A DNA stretch of 46,334 nt from Pleurocapsales cyanobacterium LEGE 06147 (GCA_015207585.1 JADEWQ010000041.1:1-46334), one strand, 5' to 3'; positions 18,923-27,821 are shown, counted from the first letter of the stretch. Made by a program: numbers and translations. Notes: generated by a model not told the origin, from the sequence alone.

Positions 18923-19240
18923 CTAATTGCCTTCAATCATATCGTTGGCTACTTTAACACACTCATCACAGATATGAATGTTATTTAATCCTGCAAATAC
19001 CTGATGTACTGGTTTCTGACTTTTGCCACAAAAAGAACATTTGTTGTGTTCGGCTTCGATAGTTTTTTGAGCTTGTTTGACACACTGGTCACAGATATAT
19101 ACCCCAGGTCCTGCAATTAACTTATTAACCAAATACTCAGCTTTGCCACAAAAATTACACCGAATCAGTTTTTTTTTATTGAAGCGTCGGGTTATAGGAG
19201 TAGCAAACACTATAGATTCCCTTAAAGTTTTTTCGATCAT
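18923..19240 (-). CDS. Standalone protein with two ClpX-type C4 zinc fingers
   Basis: 105 residues made almost entirely of two ClpX zinc-binding domains. The first is CNFCGK ... YICDQC (residues about 28-53) and the second CSFCGK ... HICDEC (about 68-92). In ClpX this domain dimerises and binds adaptors and substrates; the AAA+ ATPase part is absent here. It may act as an adaptor or decoy for ClpX, or as a DNA- or protein-binding module. It is convergent with the glycosyltransferase gene, 12 bases apart. Confidence 0.8.
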   Translation of the reverse strand: MIEKTLRESIVFATPITRRFNKKKLIRCNFCGKAEYLVNKLIAGPGVYICDQCVKQAQKTIEAEHNKCSFCGKSQKPVHQVFAGLNNIHICDECVKVANDMIEGN

Positions 19241-19563
19241 AGGAGCAATCTATTCTCACCGCTAGCATTGTTGCGTTTTGTTTATATTTCATTAACAAAC
19301 CAATCTGATAGACATAAAACTTAAATTAACAGTACATATAATTTAATAATTTAGCTAGCGATCGCTCTCTGGAAAAGATTGGTAAGCTTGGTTAATATTT
19401 ATAGCCATTCCAATTAATTTCCTCGTAGTGTGTCAAACCGGGAATAGGAAACGGGGAACAGTAAATAGCAAGGCTTACGGTTTCTATTGGGAACGACTAT
19501 AGTATGAAATAAACGAATTAAAAGATATTCCGGATTGTAAATATCAACTATTAAAAGATTTAT
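19241..19563. other. Intergenic region with no gene seen
   Basis: AT-rich. It contains one HIP1 site (19358-19365) and a short patch at 19436-19500 resembling decayed repeat sequence (GGGAATAGGAAACGGGGAAC). No open frame of interest. Confidence 0.4.
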
Positions 19564-20475
19564 CTAAACAGGAATTACATAAACCCAATCTTGATATTCT
19601 GAGTCTTTATTTTCTGTAATTTCTGTTAACTTATGTTTTAGTTTTTCGGTTATCGGTCTTTCGCTAGATAAATGATAATTTTCCACTCTTTTCACTGGCG
19701 TAATTTTTGCTGCTGTACCGCTTAAAAATACTTCATCTGCAATTAGCAGTTCGGTTTTATCCACTGGTCTTTCTATTACTTCTATACCTAAGCCTTTGGC
19801 AATAGTAATAATGCTACCTCTAGTAATTCCTTCAAGAATATCCTGATCGAAACCAGGAGTAATTAATTTACCATCTCGAACAAGAAAAATATTCATGCCC
19901 GAAGCTTCACATACTTTACCCTGAGAGTTTAGTAAAATTGCTTCATCAAATCCAGCTTCAACAGCCTCTGTTTTCGCCAGAGACGAGGTTATATACGCAC
20001 CGCTAATTTTTCCTCTTAAGGGCAAACTTCGATCTTCTTGACGGTGCCACGAACTAATGCGACAAGTAATTCCATCAGGAGATAAATAGTCTCCTAATTC
20101 CAATCCATAAACAAAAAAGTTTTTTTCAATGTTATGTAATCTAGGAGCAATACCCAGATCGGAAGTGTAGACAAAAGGACGGATATAAAATGATTTATTT
20201 GGCTTATTTTTTTTGACAAAATCAATAATTATTTGTTGAATTTTATCTGCTGGTAAATCGTAATTTAAATACTTAGCACTGTTACTTAATCTTTTACAGT
20301 GACAATCTAATCTAAATAGTAAAATTTGGTCAGACTTTTGCGGATCGGGAATACCTCTCAACCCACCAAAAGCAGCCGTTCCATAATGTAAGGCGTGGGT
20401 AGCTATGGATATTCTTGCTTCTTCAAAGGGTACAAATTGATTTTCAAAATAAGCAATTGGTAGAAAAGTGTGCAT
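19564..20475 (-). CDS. ilvE: Branched-chain amino acid aminotransferase
   Basis: 303 residues, a class IV PLP aminotransferase for the last step of valine, leucine and isoleucine synthesis. Visible features are SIATHALHYGTAAFGGLRGI, the lysine region RGKISGAYITSSLAKTEAVE, FDEAILLNSQGKVCEASGMN and DEVFLSGTAAKITPVKRVEN. The order and length fit the IlvE group rather than D-amino acid aminotransferase or aminodeoxychorismate lyase. The gene stands alone with an AT-rich promoter region. Confidence 0.9.
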   Translation of the reverse strand: MHTFLPIAYFENQFVPFEEARISIATHALHYGTAAFGGLRGIPDPQKSDQILLFRLDCHCKRLSNSAKYLNYDLPADKIQQIIIDFVKKNKPNKSFYIRPFVYTSDLGIAPRLHNIEKNFFVYGLELGDYLSPDGITCRISSWHRQEDRSLPLRGKISGAYITSSLAKTEAVEAGFDEAILLNSQGKVCEASGMNIFLVRDGKLITPGFDQDILEGITRGSIITIAKGLGIEVIERPVDKTELLIADEVFLSGTAAKITPVKRVENYHLSSERPITEKLKHKLTEITENKDSEYQDWVYVIPV

Positions 20476-20571
20476 GATTCTTCTATATATATTTAAATTT
20501 AAGCGCGACTATATAGTTAATGGAAGTATTAAAGATTTTAACTTGGAATAGACTTTTTCAGTTATTAGCCA

Positions 20572-20599
20572 GTAGGGACGTAGCATGCTACGTCCGTAC
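20572..20599. repeat. 28-bp palindromic element, copy 1
   Basis: GTAGGGACGTAGCA is followed by TGCTACGTCCGTAC. The inner 20 bases are a perfect palindrome and the ends are GTA...TAC. It lies between ilvE and the M61 peptidase gene. Two other elements of exactly 28 bp share the ends but have different cores (24281 and 26151). Confidence 0.75.
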
Positions 20600-20694
20600 A
20601 CCAAGTCAGGAGTCAAAAGTAAAAACTGGTCGCTATTCACATATAACTTTGAACGAGCGAACTTTAATAACTGTTCCCTGTTCCCTACTCACTA

Positions 20695-22464
20695 TTACCG
20701 CCAGCCAGATAAATTTTGCTGTTGTGCATCGGAAGCAGATTCAATTTGTACAATTTCATAACGACTGGGTCGAGATTGAGCTAGAGTAACCGGTAAAGTT
20801 TTCAGTTCGTCTTTATGAAAGACGGTGACATGAATATTATCACCAACTTGGTAATCTTTGAGACGCTCGTTGAGTTGTTGAGAGGTAACGCGGATGCCAT
20901 TAATGGCTAATAATTCATCGTCTGCATCAATTCCTGCTTTTGCTGCAGGAGACTCGGCTTCAACAAACTTAATCATTTCCTTACCATTTTCTGACTGTAC
21001 ATTCATTCCTAGATGAGGAAATGGTTCGTCTTCCATTACACTTCTCAATTGCAAACCAAAAGGTTCTAGATATTCATCAAACGGTAATTCTTCCGTAGTA
21101 TCGATGTAGCGATGGAAAAAGTCACTTAAGTCTGATTCTGCTATCGATTCGATTACCTCCTGCAGTTGTTCTGTAGTAAAACCAATCTCGTCCTTACCAA
21201 AACGCTGCCACATTTCCCGCATGACATCGTCTAGCGATCGCCTATTATTATGCCGTACCCTAATCAGTAGATCTAGCAACAACGAAACCAATTCTCCCTT
21301 CAAATAATAGGAAATCTGATTATTATCACTATTAGCATCGCGGCGATACAGCTTAATCCAAGCATCAAAACTAGATTCTCCTAAAGGCTGTACTTTGCGT
21401 CCCGGTATATTTAAATATCTAGTAATATCTTTGCTCAAGTTTTCTAAAAAAGTTTTGCGATTGTAAATACCTGCACGCAAGGGAATTAAAATATCGTAGT
21501 AGCTAGTCGTCCCTTCACAAAACCAGAGAAATGTAGTGTAATTTTCGCGTTCGTAATCAAACTCTTCTAAAGCTTTGGGACGAATACGCTTGACATTCCA
21601 AAGGTGAAAGAATTCATGGGCTACTAACTGCATGAAGCGATTATATTGTTCTTTAGCTCGAAAACCAAAACGAGGATAATTGAGAGAACAAGAATCTTTA
21701 TGTTCTAAACCACCGTAGCCACTACCGGATAAATGTAACAGAAATAAATATCTCTCGTAAGGCAAGCCTTCATACAATTCGGCTTCCGTTTGAATAATTC
21801 TTTTGGTATCTTTAATAATTTGTTCTGCTTTGGCGTTACCTTCACCCCAAATAGCTAATTGATGGGGTTTGCCTAAAGCTTCAAAATCGTATATTTTGTG
21901 TTTGCCGATTTCAAAGGGACTATCGACTAAGGTATCGAAATCCTTAGCCTCGAAAGTATTTTCTTCTCCGGCTACTGTAGGTAAGGTAGTAGTTACTTGC
22001 CAATCCGATCGCGGCGGCACGATTTTTACTTTAACCGATCGCTTTTCCCAACCAGGAATAAACAAAAACAAAGCAGCACCGTTAAAATAACCGTGGGTAG
22101 CATCTAAATGATTGGTGCGCACGGTTAATTCATTGGCAAATATGCGATAACGTACTGTAATTTCTGAAAAACTATCGGTTTTAACTTGCCAATGATTTTT
22201 ACTTACTTTACAACTAGATAATGACTTTTTGCTACTACTATCTTCAGCGACAAAATCTTGTAAGTGCTTGGCATACTCTCTGACTAAATAAGAACCAGGA
22301 GTCCAAACTGGCATCTTTAGATCGAGGATTGGTGCTTGCCAATTGCTTATTTGCAAAGTCACCTCAAACAAGTGGGAAACTGGCTGAGGCATTGCAATTT
22401 GATAAAATATTGTAACTTGTTTAGTGTTAGGGTATTGCTGTCGAGTAGCGGTAGCTTCAGTCAT
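20695..22464 (-). CDS. M61 family metallopeptidase with PDZ domain
   Basis: 589 residues. The zinc motif HEFFH is at residues 283-287 in LVAHEFFHLWNVKRIRP, with a downstream Glu in FLWFCEGTTSYYDI. The N-terminal part is beta-rich. The C-terminal 110 residues are a PDZ domain (FPHLGMNVQSENGKEMIKFV ... SPAAKAGIDADDELLAINGI). The family includes glycyl aminopeptidase-like enzymes. No signal peptide is seen. The ATG at 22464 overlaps the upstream Crp-like gene's stop (TGATG), so the two are coupled; a TTG one codon earlier is less likely. Confidence 0.9.
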   Translation of the reverse strand: MTEATATRQQYPNTKQVTIFYQIAMPQPVSHLFEVTLQISNWQAPILDLKMPVWTPGSYLVREYAKHLQDFVAEDSSSKKSLSSCKVSKNHWQVKTDSFSEITVRYRIFANELTVRTNHLDATHGYFNGAALFLFIPGWEKRSVKVKIVPPRSDWQVTTTLPTVAGEENTFEAKDFDTLVDSPFEIGKHKIYDFEALGKPHQLAIWGEGNAKAEQIIKDTKRIIQTEAELYEGLPYERYLFLLHLSGSGYGGLEHKDSCSLNYPRFGFRAKEQYNRFMQLVAHEFFHLWNVKRIRPKALEEFDYERENYTTFLWFCEGTTSYYDILIPLRAGIYNRKTFLENLSKDITRYLNIPGRKVQPLGESSFDAWIKLYRRDANSDNNQISYYLKGELVSLLLDLLIRVRHNNRRSLDDVMREMWQRFGKDEIGFTTEQLQEVIESIAESDLSDFFHRYIDTTEELPFDEYLEPFGLQLRSVMEDEPFPHLGMNVQSENGKEMIKFVEAESPAAKAGIDADDELLAINGIRVTSQQLNERLKDYQVGDNIHVTVFHKDELKTLPVTLAQSRPSRYEIVQIESASDAQQQNLSGWR

Positions 22465-23147
22465 CAAACTTTTCCTGCTAGATAAATTAGCTGCTTAAGA
22501 TTAGTTAAACATAAGGTTTGATTGGATGGATCTATTTCAATCCAACCATTACTTTGTAGATTGTCTATAATCTTGCTAATTTCATCAACATCGAGCTCGG
22601 TTATATCGGCTAAATCGGTTTCGGGAATATTCAAGATTACAGTTCCTTTATCTTCCTGTTGACCATAACTTTCGGCTATAGAAACTAAGGTTTTCGCTAA
22701 CCTGGCTGCAGGAGAATAATGCCGAAGTTGCCAGTAAATATTAAATTGTCTCAGTCTTTTGAGAGTCAACTGTAACAGCCGTTGCTGTAATTTGCTATCT
22801 TTAGATAATGCTTGCAGAAATCTTTGGGCTGAGATGCTAAATAGATTGACAGGAGAAAGAGCAACTACTGCCAGTCTTTCGGGAAATTCATCTAGAATTG
22901 CCATTTCTCCAAAAAAGTCCCCTTTGCCCAAAATTGCCTGAGTGACAGTTTTATCCGGATATACGTACTGTAGTTTAATCCAGCCAGAAACAATTAAGTA
23001 TACTGCTCTGCCCCAGTCATCAGCTGCTAAGATTTCCTCATCTTTTTTATATTCTTTAGTTGTGGCGATCGATAGAAGCCAGGCTATGGTTTCTGGGCTA
23101 GCCGTATTGAACAAAGGAAAAAGCTGGCTAAAAGCCTGAATTTCCAT
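22464..23147 (-). CDS. Crp/Fnr family transcriptional regulator
   Basis: 227 residues from the ATG at 23147 (MEIQAFSQLFPLFNTASPET). A cyclic-nucleotide-binding type beta roll spans about 15-130 (EEILAADDWGRAVYLIVSGW, LGKGDFFGEMAILDEFPERL). A long dimer helix and a winged helix follow (ILNIPETDLADITELDVDEI). The helix-turn-helix is less canonical than in Crp or NtcA, and no Cys cluster for FNR-type sensing is present. It is translationally coupled to the M61 peptidase gene. The ligand is unknown. Confidence 0.85.
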   Translation of the reverse strand: MEIQAFSQLFPLFNTASPETIAWLLSIATTKEYKKDEEILAADDWGRAVYLIVSGWIKLQYVYPDKTVTQAILGKGDFFGEMAILDEFPERLAVVALSPVNLFSISAQRFLQALSKDSKLQQRLLQLTLKRLRQFNIYWQLRHYSPAARLAKTLVSIAESYGQQEDKGTVILNIPETDLADITELDVDEISKIIDNLQSNGWIEIDPSNQTLCLTNLKQLIYLAGKV

Positions 23148-23254
23148 AAAAAAAAAATGGGGTAGACAGTTACCTAGATAATAAAAAATCAACTACCCCT
23201 GGTGACCATAAAACTTGTTTAATTCTTTAATTGCCCTTGGTTTGATTAACTTAC

Positions 23255-23398
23255 TTAACGTTTTGTGCGTCGCTCGCGATTTTGAAGACGGCGATCGCGC
23301 CATTTAACCGAGGAGAGGTAGAGTATGCCTCCACTGACGAGAATAAGTAACCCTAGAGCGATCGGAAATAAAATGTTAAGAATGTAATCGGTTTCCAC
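23255..23398 (-). CDS. Small single-span membrane protein downstream of petN
   Basis: 47 residues from a GTG at 23398: VETDYILNILFPIALGLLIL, VSGGILYLSSVKWRDRRLQN and RERRTKR. One N-terminal membrane helix is followed by a strongly basic tail. It begins 9 bases after the petN stop on the same strand, so the two are probably co-transcribed. I do not recognise it. Its size and context would suit a small photosynthetic-membrane subunit or assembly factor. Confidence 0.6.
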   Translation of the reverse strand: METDYILNILFPIALGLLILVSGGILYLSSVKWRDRRLQNRERRTKR

Positions 23399-23407
23399 AA
23401 CTCAATC

Positions 23408-23497
23408 TTAAAATCCATTGCGTCCCCACACTACCATGCTAATCGACCAGGTAAATAAAGCCAGTACGCTAACCCAACCCAATGTCAAAATATCCAT
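23408..23497 (-). CDS. petN: Cytochrome b6f complex subunit 8 (PetN)
   Basis: 29 residues, full length: [20 protein letters not shown] then MVVWGRNGF. This is the characteristic single-helix PetN sequence, needed for stability of the cytochrome b6f complex in the thylakoid membrane. The ribosome site is AGGGG just before the ATG. Confidence 0.96.
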   Translation of the reverse strand: MDILTLGWVSVLALFTWSISMVVWGRNGF

Positions 23498-23580
23498 ACC
23501 CCTATCCGCCTTTATCTCTTCAATTTCATTAAACAATTATAAAATCTATCATACTTCAGTGGTATTTTCTGGGGGAGATT

Positions 23581-24176
23581 TTGCCTAGTTTACAAACAGA
23601 AAGGAACGAATCACTTAAAGCAGGGATAATAGCAGCCTTGTCTTTTGCTGTAGCCGATCTGGCTTTTATCTTATTAAATACATTTGTTTTAGCAAGGCAA
23701 TGGGAATCTTTGATTCCCCTGCATGTTGATGTGGGTATAAATATATTCATACATGGAGGGATTGGTGGCATTAGTGGTTTGCTGTTTGGTGTAACTTACC
23801 GCTATATTATCCGTGACGATAACAATTCTCATCTAAAGGATGGTGCAGTTCTCGCTTTTGGCATAGTAAGGGCATTAGCTTTACTAGAAACAATCATGAT
23901 TTTTACCGATCGATTTTGGTCTTGGACGATTATATTATCCGTGACGATAACAATTCTCATCTAAAGGATGGTGCAGTTCTCGCTTTTGGCATAGTAAGGG
24001 CATTAGCTTTACTAGAAACAATCATGATTTTTACCGATCGATTTTGGTCTTGGACGATTATTTTGAGCGTTGAAAGTATAATCTGTTTTGCGGTCAGCGA
24101 AGCTGCGCCTTCGGCGACCGCTCGTTGGGGTCTCGATATTGCCTTAGCGCGTAAATTAATTAAACCTTTTGTTTGA
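23581..24176 (+). pseudogene. Membrane protein gene broken by a 128-bp tandem duplication
   Basis: It starts at TTG 23581 behind GGGGGAG. The reading gives a membrane protein (AGIIAALSFAVADLAFILLN, FIHGGIGGISGLLFGVTYRY ...). The segment 23803-23930 is repeated exactly at 23931-24058. Because 128 is not a multiple of three, the first frame ends at 23964. Removing one copy gives a continuous protein of about 155 residues ending LARKLIKPFV at 24176. A GC-rich palindrome at 24090-24121 encodes the odd stretch AVSEAAPSATAR near the C-terminus. The family is unrecognised. Confidence 0.75.
23803..24058. repeat. Exact 128-bp direct tandem duplication
   Basis: The two copies (23803-23930 and 23931-24058) show no difference by eye. 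The junctions share TAT, suggesting slippage or microhomology-mediated duplication. The identity implies it is very recent, or an assembly artefact. Confidence 0.9.
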
Positions 24177-24280
24177 GAACTAATAGTGAATCGACTTTCA
24201 GCCAACTAAGCCTTTTCTAGGCTAAAGTAACCCATAGAAACTTCTAGCTGTTAGCTATTGAATTCTGACTCCTGACTCCT

Positions 24281-24308
24281 GTACGGGCGGTTTGCAAACC
24301 GCCCCTAC
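24281..24308. repeat. 28-bp palindromic element, copy 2
   Basis: GTACGGGCGGTTTG is followed by CAAACCGCCCCTAC. It has the same GTA...TAC ends and length as copies at 20572 and 26151, but a different core. GACTCCT heptamers directly precede it. It lies 22 bases before the ABC ATPase start. Confidence 0.75.
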
Positions 24309-24330
24309 TGTCTCCTGATTTTTAAAACTT

Positions 24331-25302
24331 ATGATTGAAGTCGAACATCTCAGCAAGATCTACGGTTCTACTACTGCCATCGAAGATGTTCATTTTTCAG
24401 TAGAGGCGGGAGAAATTCTCGGTTTTTTAGGACCGAATGGTGCGGGTAAAACTACTACAATGCGTATTTTGGCAGGATATTTACCCGCAACTACAGGAAC
24501 TGCTAGAGTTGCCAATTACGACGTTCATAAACAATCGATGGAGGTACGCCGTCGCATTGGTTATTTACCAGAAACCCCGCCTCTATATCTCGATATGACT
24601 GTGGAGGGATTTTTACATTTTGTCGCTAAAATCAAAGGAGTTCCCGCTGGCGATCGCTCTCAAAAAGTAATTTTTGCTATTAAGCGTTGTCAACTGTTAG
24701 AGCGGCAAAAGGTAATGATTCGTAAACTATCTAAAGGCTATCGTCAAAGGGTTGGTATTGCTCAAGCACTGGTTCACGAACCTCCCGTGATTATTTTAGA
24801 TGAACCAACGATAGGACTCGATCCCATTCAACTCATCGAAGTACGTAACTTAATTAAAAGTTTAGCCGGAGAACGCACCATCGTTCTGTCAACCCATATA
24901 CTTCCAGAAGTTAGTATGACTTGCGATCGCGTTACGATTATTAATCGCGGTAAAGTAGTAGCTACTAATACTCCTATCAATTTGATGAAGGAACTTTCTA
25001 GCAGTTCCGGTTATGAAGTAGAAATTGAAGGGGATGCTGCACCTGTATTTTCTGCCCTCCAGCAAATTTCTGGAGTGGCGACAGTAGAAGTTCATCGAGA
25101 GCGAGCGTCCTCTGCATCCAATCGTACTTTATTACAAATTACTTGCTCTGACAATGCAGAACCTGGAAAAGAAATTGCTGCTACTATTGTTAATCTAGGA
25201 TTGGGTTTACAAGAAATGCGTCGGACTCGTCCTAGTTTAGAAGATGTCTTTTTACACTTAACTACTGAAGACTTAGTAGTTTCAACCCAAGAAGAAAATT
25301 AG
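24331..25302 (+). CDS. ABC transporter ATP-binding protein (GldA-like)
   Basis: 323 residues. Walker A is GPNGAGKTT, the Q-loop region GYLPETPPLYLDMTVEGF, the signature LSKGYRQRVGIAQAL, Walker B PVIILDEPTIGLDP and the switch His STHILPE. The C-terminal extension ending TRPSLEDVFLHLT is typical of ATPases paired with ABC-2 permeases. With the next two genes it forms the trio often annotated as gliding motility-associated GldA/GldF/GldG. In cyanobacteria the substrate is unknown. Confidence 0.92.
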   Translation: MIEVEHLSKIYGSTTAIEDVHFSVEAGEILGFLGPNGAGKTTTMRILAGYLPATTGTARVANYDVHKQSMEVRRRIGYLPETPPLYLDMTVEGFLHFVAKIKGVPAGDRSQKVIFAIKRCQLLERQKVMIRKLSKGYRQRVGIAQALVHEPPVIILDEPTIGLDPIQLIEVRNLIKSLAGERTIVLSTHILPEVSMTCDRVTIINRGKVVATNTPINLMKELSSSSGYEVEIEGDAAPVFSALQQISGVATVEVHRERASSASNRTLLQITCSDNAEPGKEIAATIVNLGLGLQEMRRTRPSLEDVFLHLTTEDLVVSTQEEN

Positions 25303-25344
25303 CATTGCAGACTTAAAAATTAAGAATTTAAAATTTATTTATCT

Positions 25345-26139
25345 ATGATAATTGCTAACACCATTGCAATTTTTCAAAAAGAACTTCAAGGTTATTTTGG
25401 TTCACCTTTAGCTTATATTGTTGCAGCGGTATTCTGGCTGATTTCCGGGTTATTTTTCGTCGAATTATTGTTAGGACAAGAAGGAATTATTCAACAAGTA
25501 GCTACAAGCGAACAGCTAGGAATTGCTACGGCACCTGTAGACGTAGTTTATCTTTTTCTAAATTCCTTTTTTGCCGTAATGGGTTCTCTGTCACTGTTTA
25601 TTTTACCCATTCTTTCTATGGGACTTTATGCAGAAGAAAGAAAGAGAGGCACGATCGAGTTATTGGCAACATCTCCCATTACTAATTGGGTAGTTGCTTT
25701 AGGCAAACTTCTTGGAGTAGTTGCGTTTTTTATCGTGATGATTTTACCTTTATTAATTTATGAAGCGATCGCCTTTAGTGCAGCCAAACCTCCCATTCCT
25801 CCTGTAGTACCTTTGTTAGCTCATTTAGGTTTAATTTTACTTGCTACTGCAATTCTTTCTTTAGGAATGTTTATTTCTTCTCTGACCGATAGTTCAATTA
25901 TTGCTGCTATTCTTACTTTTGCTTTGGTTTTATTTCTCTGGATTATCGATCTAATTGCTAACAATATTGGCGGTGAATTTGGTGAAGCTTTAAAGCATAT
26001 TTCATTGTTAGAAAGTTATAATAACTTAGTTCAAGGAATTTTCGATACTAGCGATTTAATTTTGCTTGCTAGTTATATTTTTCTCGGTTTATTTCTTACG
26101 GCTCTCTCCATAGAAACTTTTAGATTTAGTCGCCAGTAA
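25345..26139 (+). CDS. ABC-2 type permease (GldF-like)
   Basis: 264 residues with about six hydrophobic helices. The start (IFQKELQGYFGSPLAYIVAA) and MGLYAEERKRGTIELLATSP are characteristic of ABC-2 permeases of the Gld/NosY type. SFFAVMGSLSLFILPILSMG and the later hydrophobic runs support a membrane-spanning protein. It lies 42 bases after the ATPase gene and 46 before the GldG-like gene, in one probable operon. Confidence 0.9.
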   Translation: MIIANTIAIFQKELQGYFGSPLAYIVAAVFWLISGLFFVELLLGQEGIIQQVATSEQLGIATAPVDVVYLFLNSFFAVMGSLSLFILPILSMGLYAEERKRGTIELLATSPITNWVVALGKLLGVVAFFIVMILPLLIYEAIAFSAAKPPIPPVVPLLAHLGLILLATAILSLGMFISSLTDSSIIAAILTFALVLFLWIIDLIANNIGGEFGEALKHISLLESYNNLVQGIFDTSDLILLASYIFLGLFLTALSIETFRFSRQ

Positions 26140-26150
26140 TTAGGTAATAA

Positions 26151-26178
26151 GTAGAGGCGATTCTCGAATCGCCCGTAC
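26151..26178. repeat. 28-bp palindromic element, copy 3
   Basis: GTAGAGGCGATTCT is followed by CGAATCGCCCGTAC. Length and GTA...TAC ends are as in copies 1 and 2, with a third core. It sits inside the ABC operon, between the permease and the GldG-like gene, so it may form a hairpin in the transcript. Confidence 0.75.
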
Positions 26179-26185
26179 ATAAGTA

Positions 26186-27736
26186 ATGAGTAATATTGCA
26201 ATGTCTAAATTATTGTTTTTTTTAGGTTTAACTTTAATTGTAGCCGGCATTGTAGTGGGTTTAATAACAGGGAGTTGGATGCTACCAGCCGTAGGCTTGC
26301 TAGCTATTGGAGTAATCTTAATTGTTATTTGGTTTATTTTAATTAGTAAAAACAAAAAAAGTTTTTGGACGAGGCGTTCGACTCAAGCAGGGACTAATGC
26401 TTTTATTGCTACTGCCGCCATGCTGGTAATTATTGGTTTAATTAATTTTGTTGCTGTTAGCAATTCTCTGCGCTTCGATCTAACTGAAACTAAACTTTTT
26501 ACCCTTTCACCTCAATCCCAAGCGATCGTTCAAAACTTATCTCAACCTTTAAAAGTATGGGTATTTGACCGCAACATTAACCCCGAAACCCAAACCTTAC
26601 TCGAAAATTATCGTCGCTACGGCAACAACTTTCAGTTTGAGTTTGTCGATCCAGAAATTAAAGTTGGACTGGCAGAAAAGTTTAACGTGCAGTCTTTAGG
26701 AGAAGTTTATCTCGAATATGGGGACAAAAGACAGCGAATAGAAACTATCGATGCCGCTATCGGTAGTAGTCTTTCCGAAGTACAATTGACCAATGCCATT
26801 GAAAGAATCCAGCGCGATCGCACTCCCTACATTTATTTTCTCCAAGGTCATGGAGAACCTCAACTAGACGCTAATGAAGGTGGCTTGTCGCAAGCAGTTA
26901 ATAGTCTAGAAGCCCGTGGTTACGAAGTTCAACCCTTAAATTTGGCACTTAACGCGCAAATTCCCGACAATGCTGATGTAATTGTAGTTGCTGGACCGAC
27001 AAGACAATTATTTCCCGCAGAAGTACAAGCTCTTAAAGATTATCTTGATAACGGTGGTAGACTGCTTTTATTGCTTGCTCCCAAAACCGACCCAGGTTTG
27101 ACTCCCTTACTCCAAAATTGGGGTATAGAATTAGACGAGCGCTTGGTGATTGATGCTTCTGGTGCTGGTAATATTCTCGGTTTTGGTCCTGCTGCACCGA
27201 TAATTAGCAACTATGGCAATCATCCGATTACCAAAAATTTTAACAATGGGATTTCGGTTTTTCCTGAATCTCAACCCCTTGAGATCTCAGAACTAGAAGG
27301 AGTAGATGCCATACCCTTAGTTGTTACCAATGAAAACACTTGGGGAGAAAGTAACCCAGCCGCAGAAGAAATTGTCTTCGATCCACAAGTAGATATAAGA
27401 GGTCCTCTCAATCTTGCCTTTGCTCTTACTCGCACTCAGTCTTCAGATAAACAACAAGAGAAAAATACACAATCCCGTCTGGTTATCTTTGGTAGCTCTA
27501 CTTTTGCCCTTAACGGTTGGTTTCAACAGCAACTTAATAGCGATCTTATCATCAATTCTGTCAACTGGTTAGCAGGAGAAGATGAGCAAATCCTTTCTAT
27601 CAGTCCAAGAGAACAAACTAACCGTCGAATCAACCTTACGCCACTGCAAGCAGGAATAATTAGCTGGATGGCTTTACTAATTATGCCTTTAATCGGTCTA
27701 ATTATTGCTGTGATAACTTGGTGGCGCAGACGATGA
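26186..27736 (+). CDS. GldG-like ABC auxiliary protein
   Basis: 516 residues. Two N-terminal membrane helices come first (LLFFLGLTLIVAGIVVGLIT, PAVGLLAIGVILIVIWFILI), then another near FIATAAMLVIIGLINFVAVS. A large extracytoplasmic domain follows with the family signature TETKLFTLSPQSQAIVQNL, a glutamine amidotransferase-like fold (YFLQGHGEPQLDANEGGLSQ, VIVVAGPTRQLFPAEVQALK, YLDNGGRLLLLLAPKTDPGL) and LVIFGSSTFALNGWF. A final helix precedes WWRRR. It is the accessory subunit of the ABC trio. Confidence 0.88.
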   Translation: MSNIAMSKLLFFLGLTLIVAGIVVGLITGSWMLPAVGLLAIGVILIVIWFILISKNKKSFWTRRSTQAGTNAFIATAAMLVIIGLINFVAVSNSLRFDLTETKLFTLSPQSQAIVQNLSQPLKVWVFDRNINPETQTLLENYRRYGNNFQFEFVDPEIKVGLAEKFNVQSLGEVYLEYGDKRQRIETIDAAIGSSLSEVQLTNAIERIQRDRTPYIYFLQGHGEPQLDANEGGLSQAVNSLEARGYEVQPLNLALNAQIPDNADVIVVAGPTRQLFPAEVQALKDYLDNGGRLLLLLAPKTDPGLTPLLQNWGIELDERLVIDASGAGNILGFGPAAPIISNYGNHPITKNFNNGISVFPESQPLEISELEGVDAIPLVVTNENTWGESNPAAEEIVFDPQVDIRGPLNLAFALTRTQSSDKQQEKNTQSRLVIFGSSTFALNGWFQQQLNSDLIINSVNWLAGEDEQILSISPREQTNRRINLTPLQAGIISWMALLIMPLIGLIIAVITWWRRR

Positions 27737-27821
27737 TCGGCGAACACTAACCATTTATCAGTTATGACGATAACCGCTAAAATTTTCAGGGAGAGGTAAT
27801 GAGATTACTAGATAATTTGTT

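Noticed and set aside
20520-20789. Plus-strand 89-codon frame near the M61 gene
   Set aside because: It spans the 28-bp palindromic element and then the antisense of the M61 coding region.
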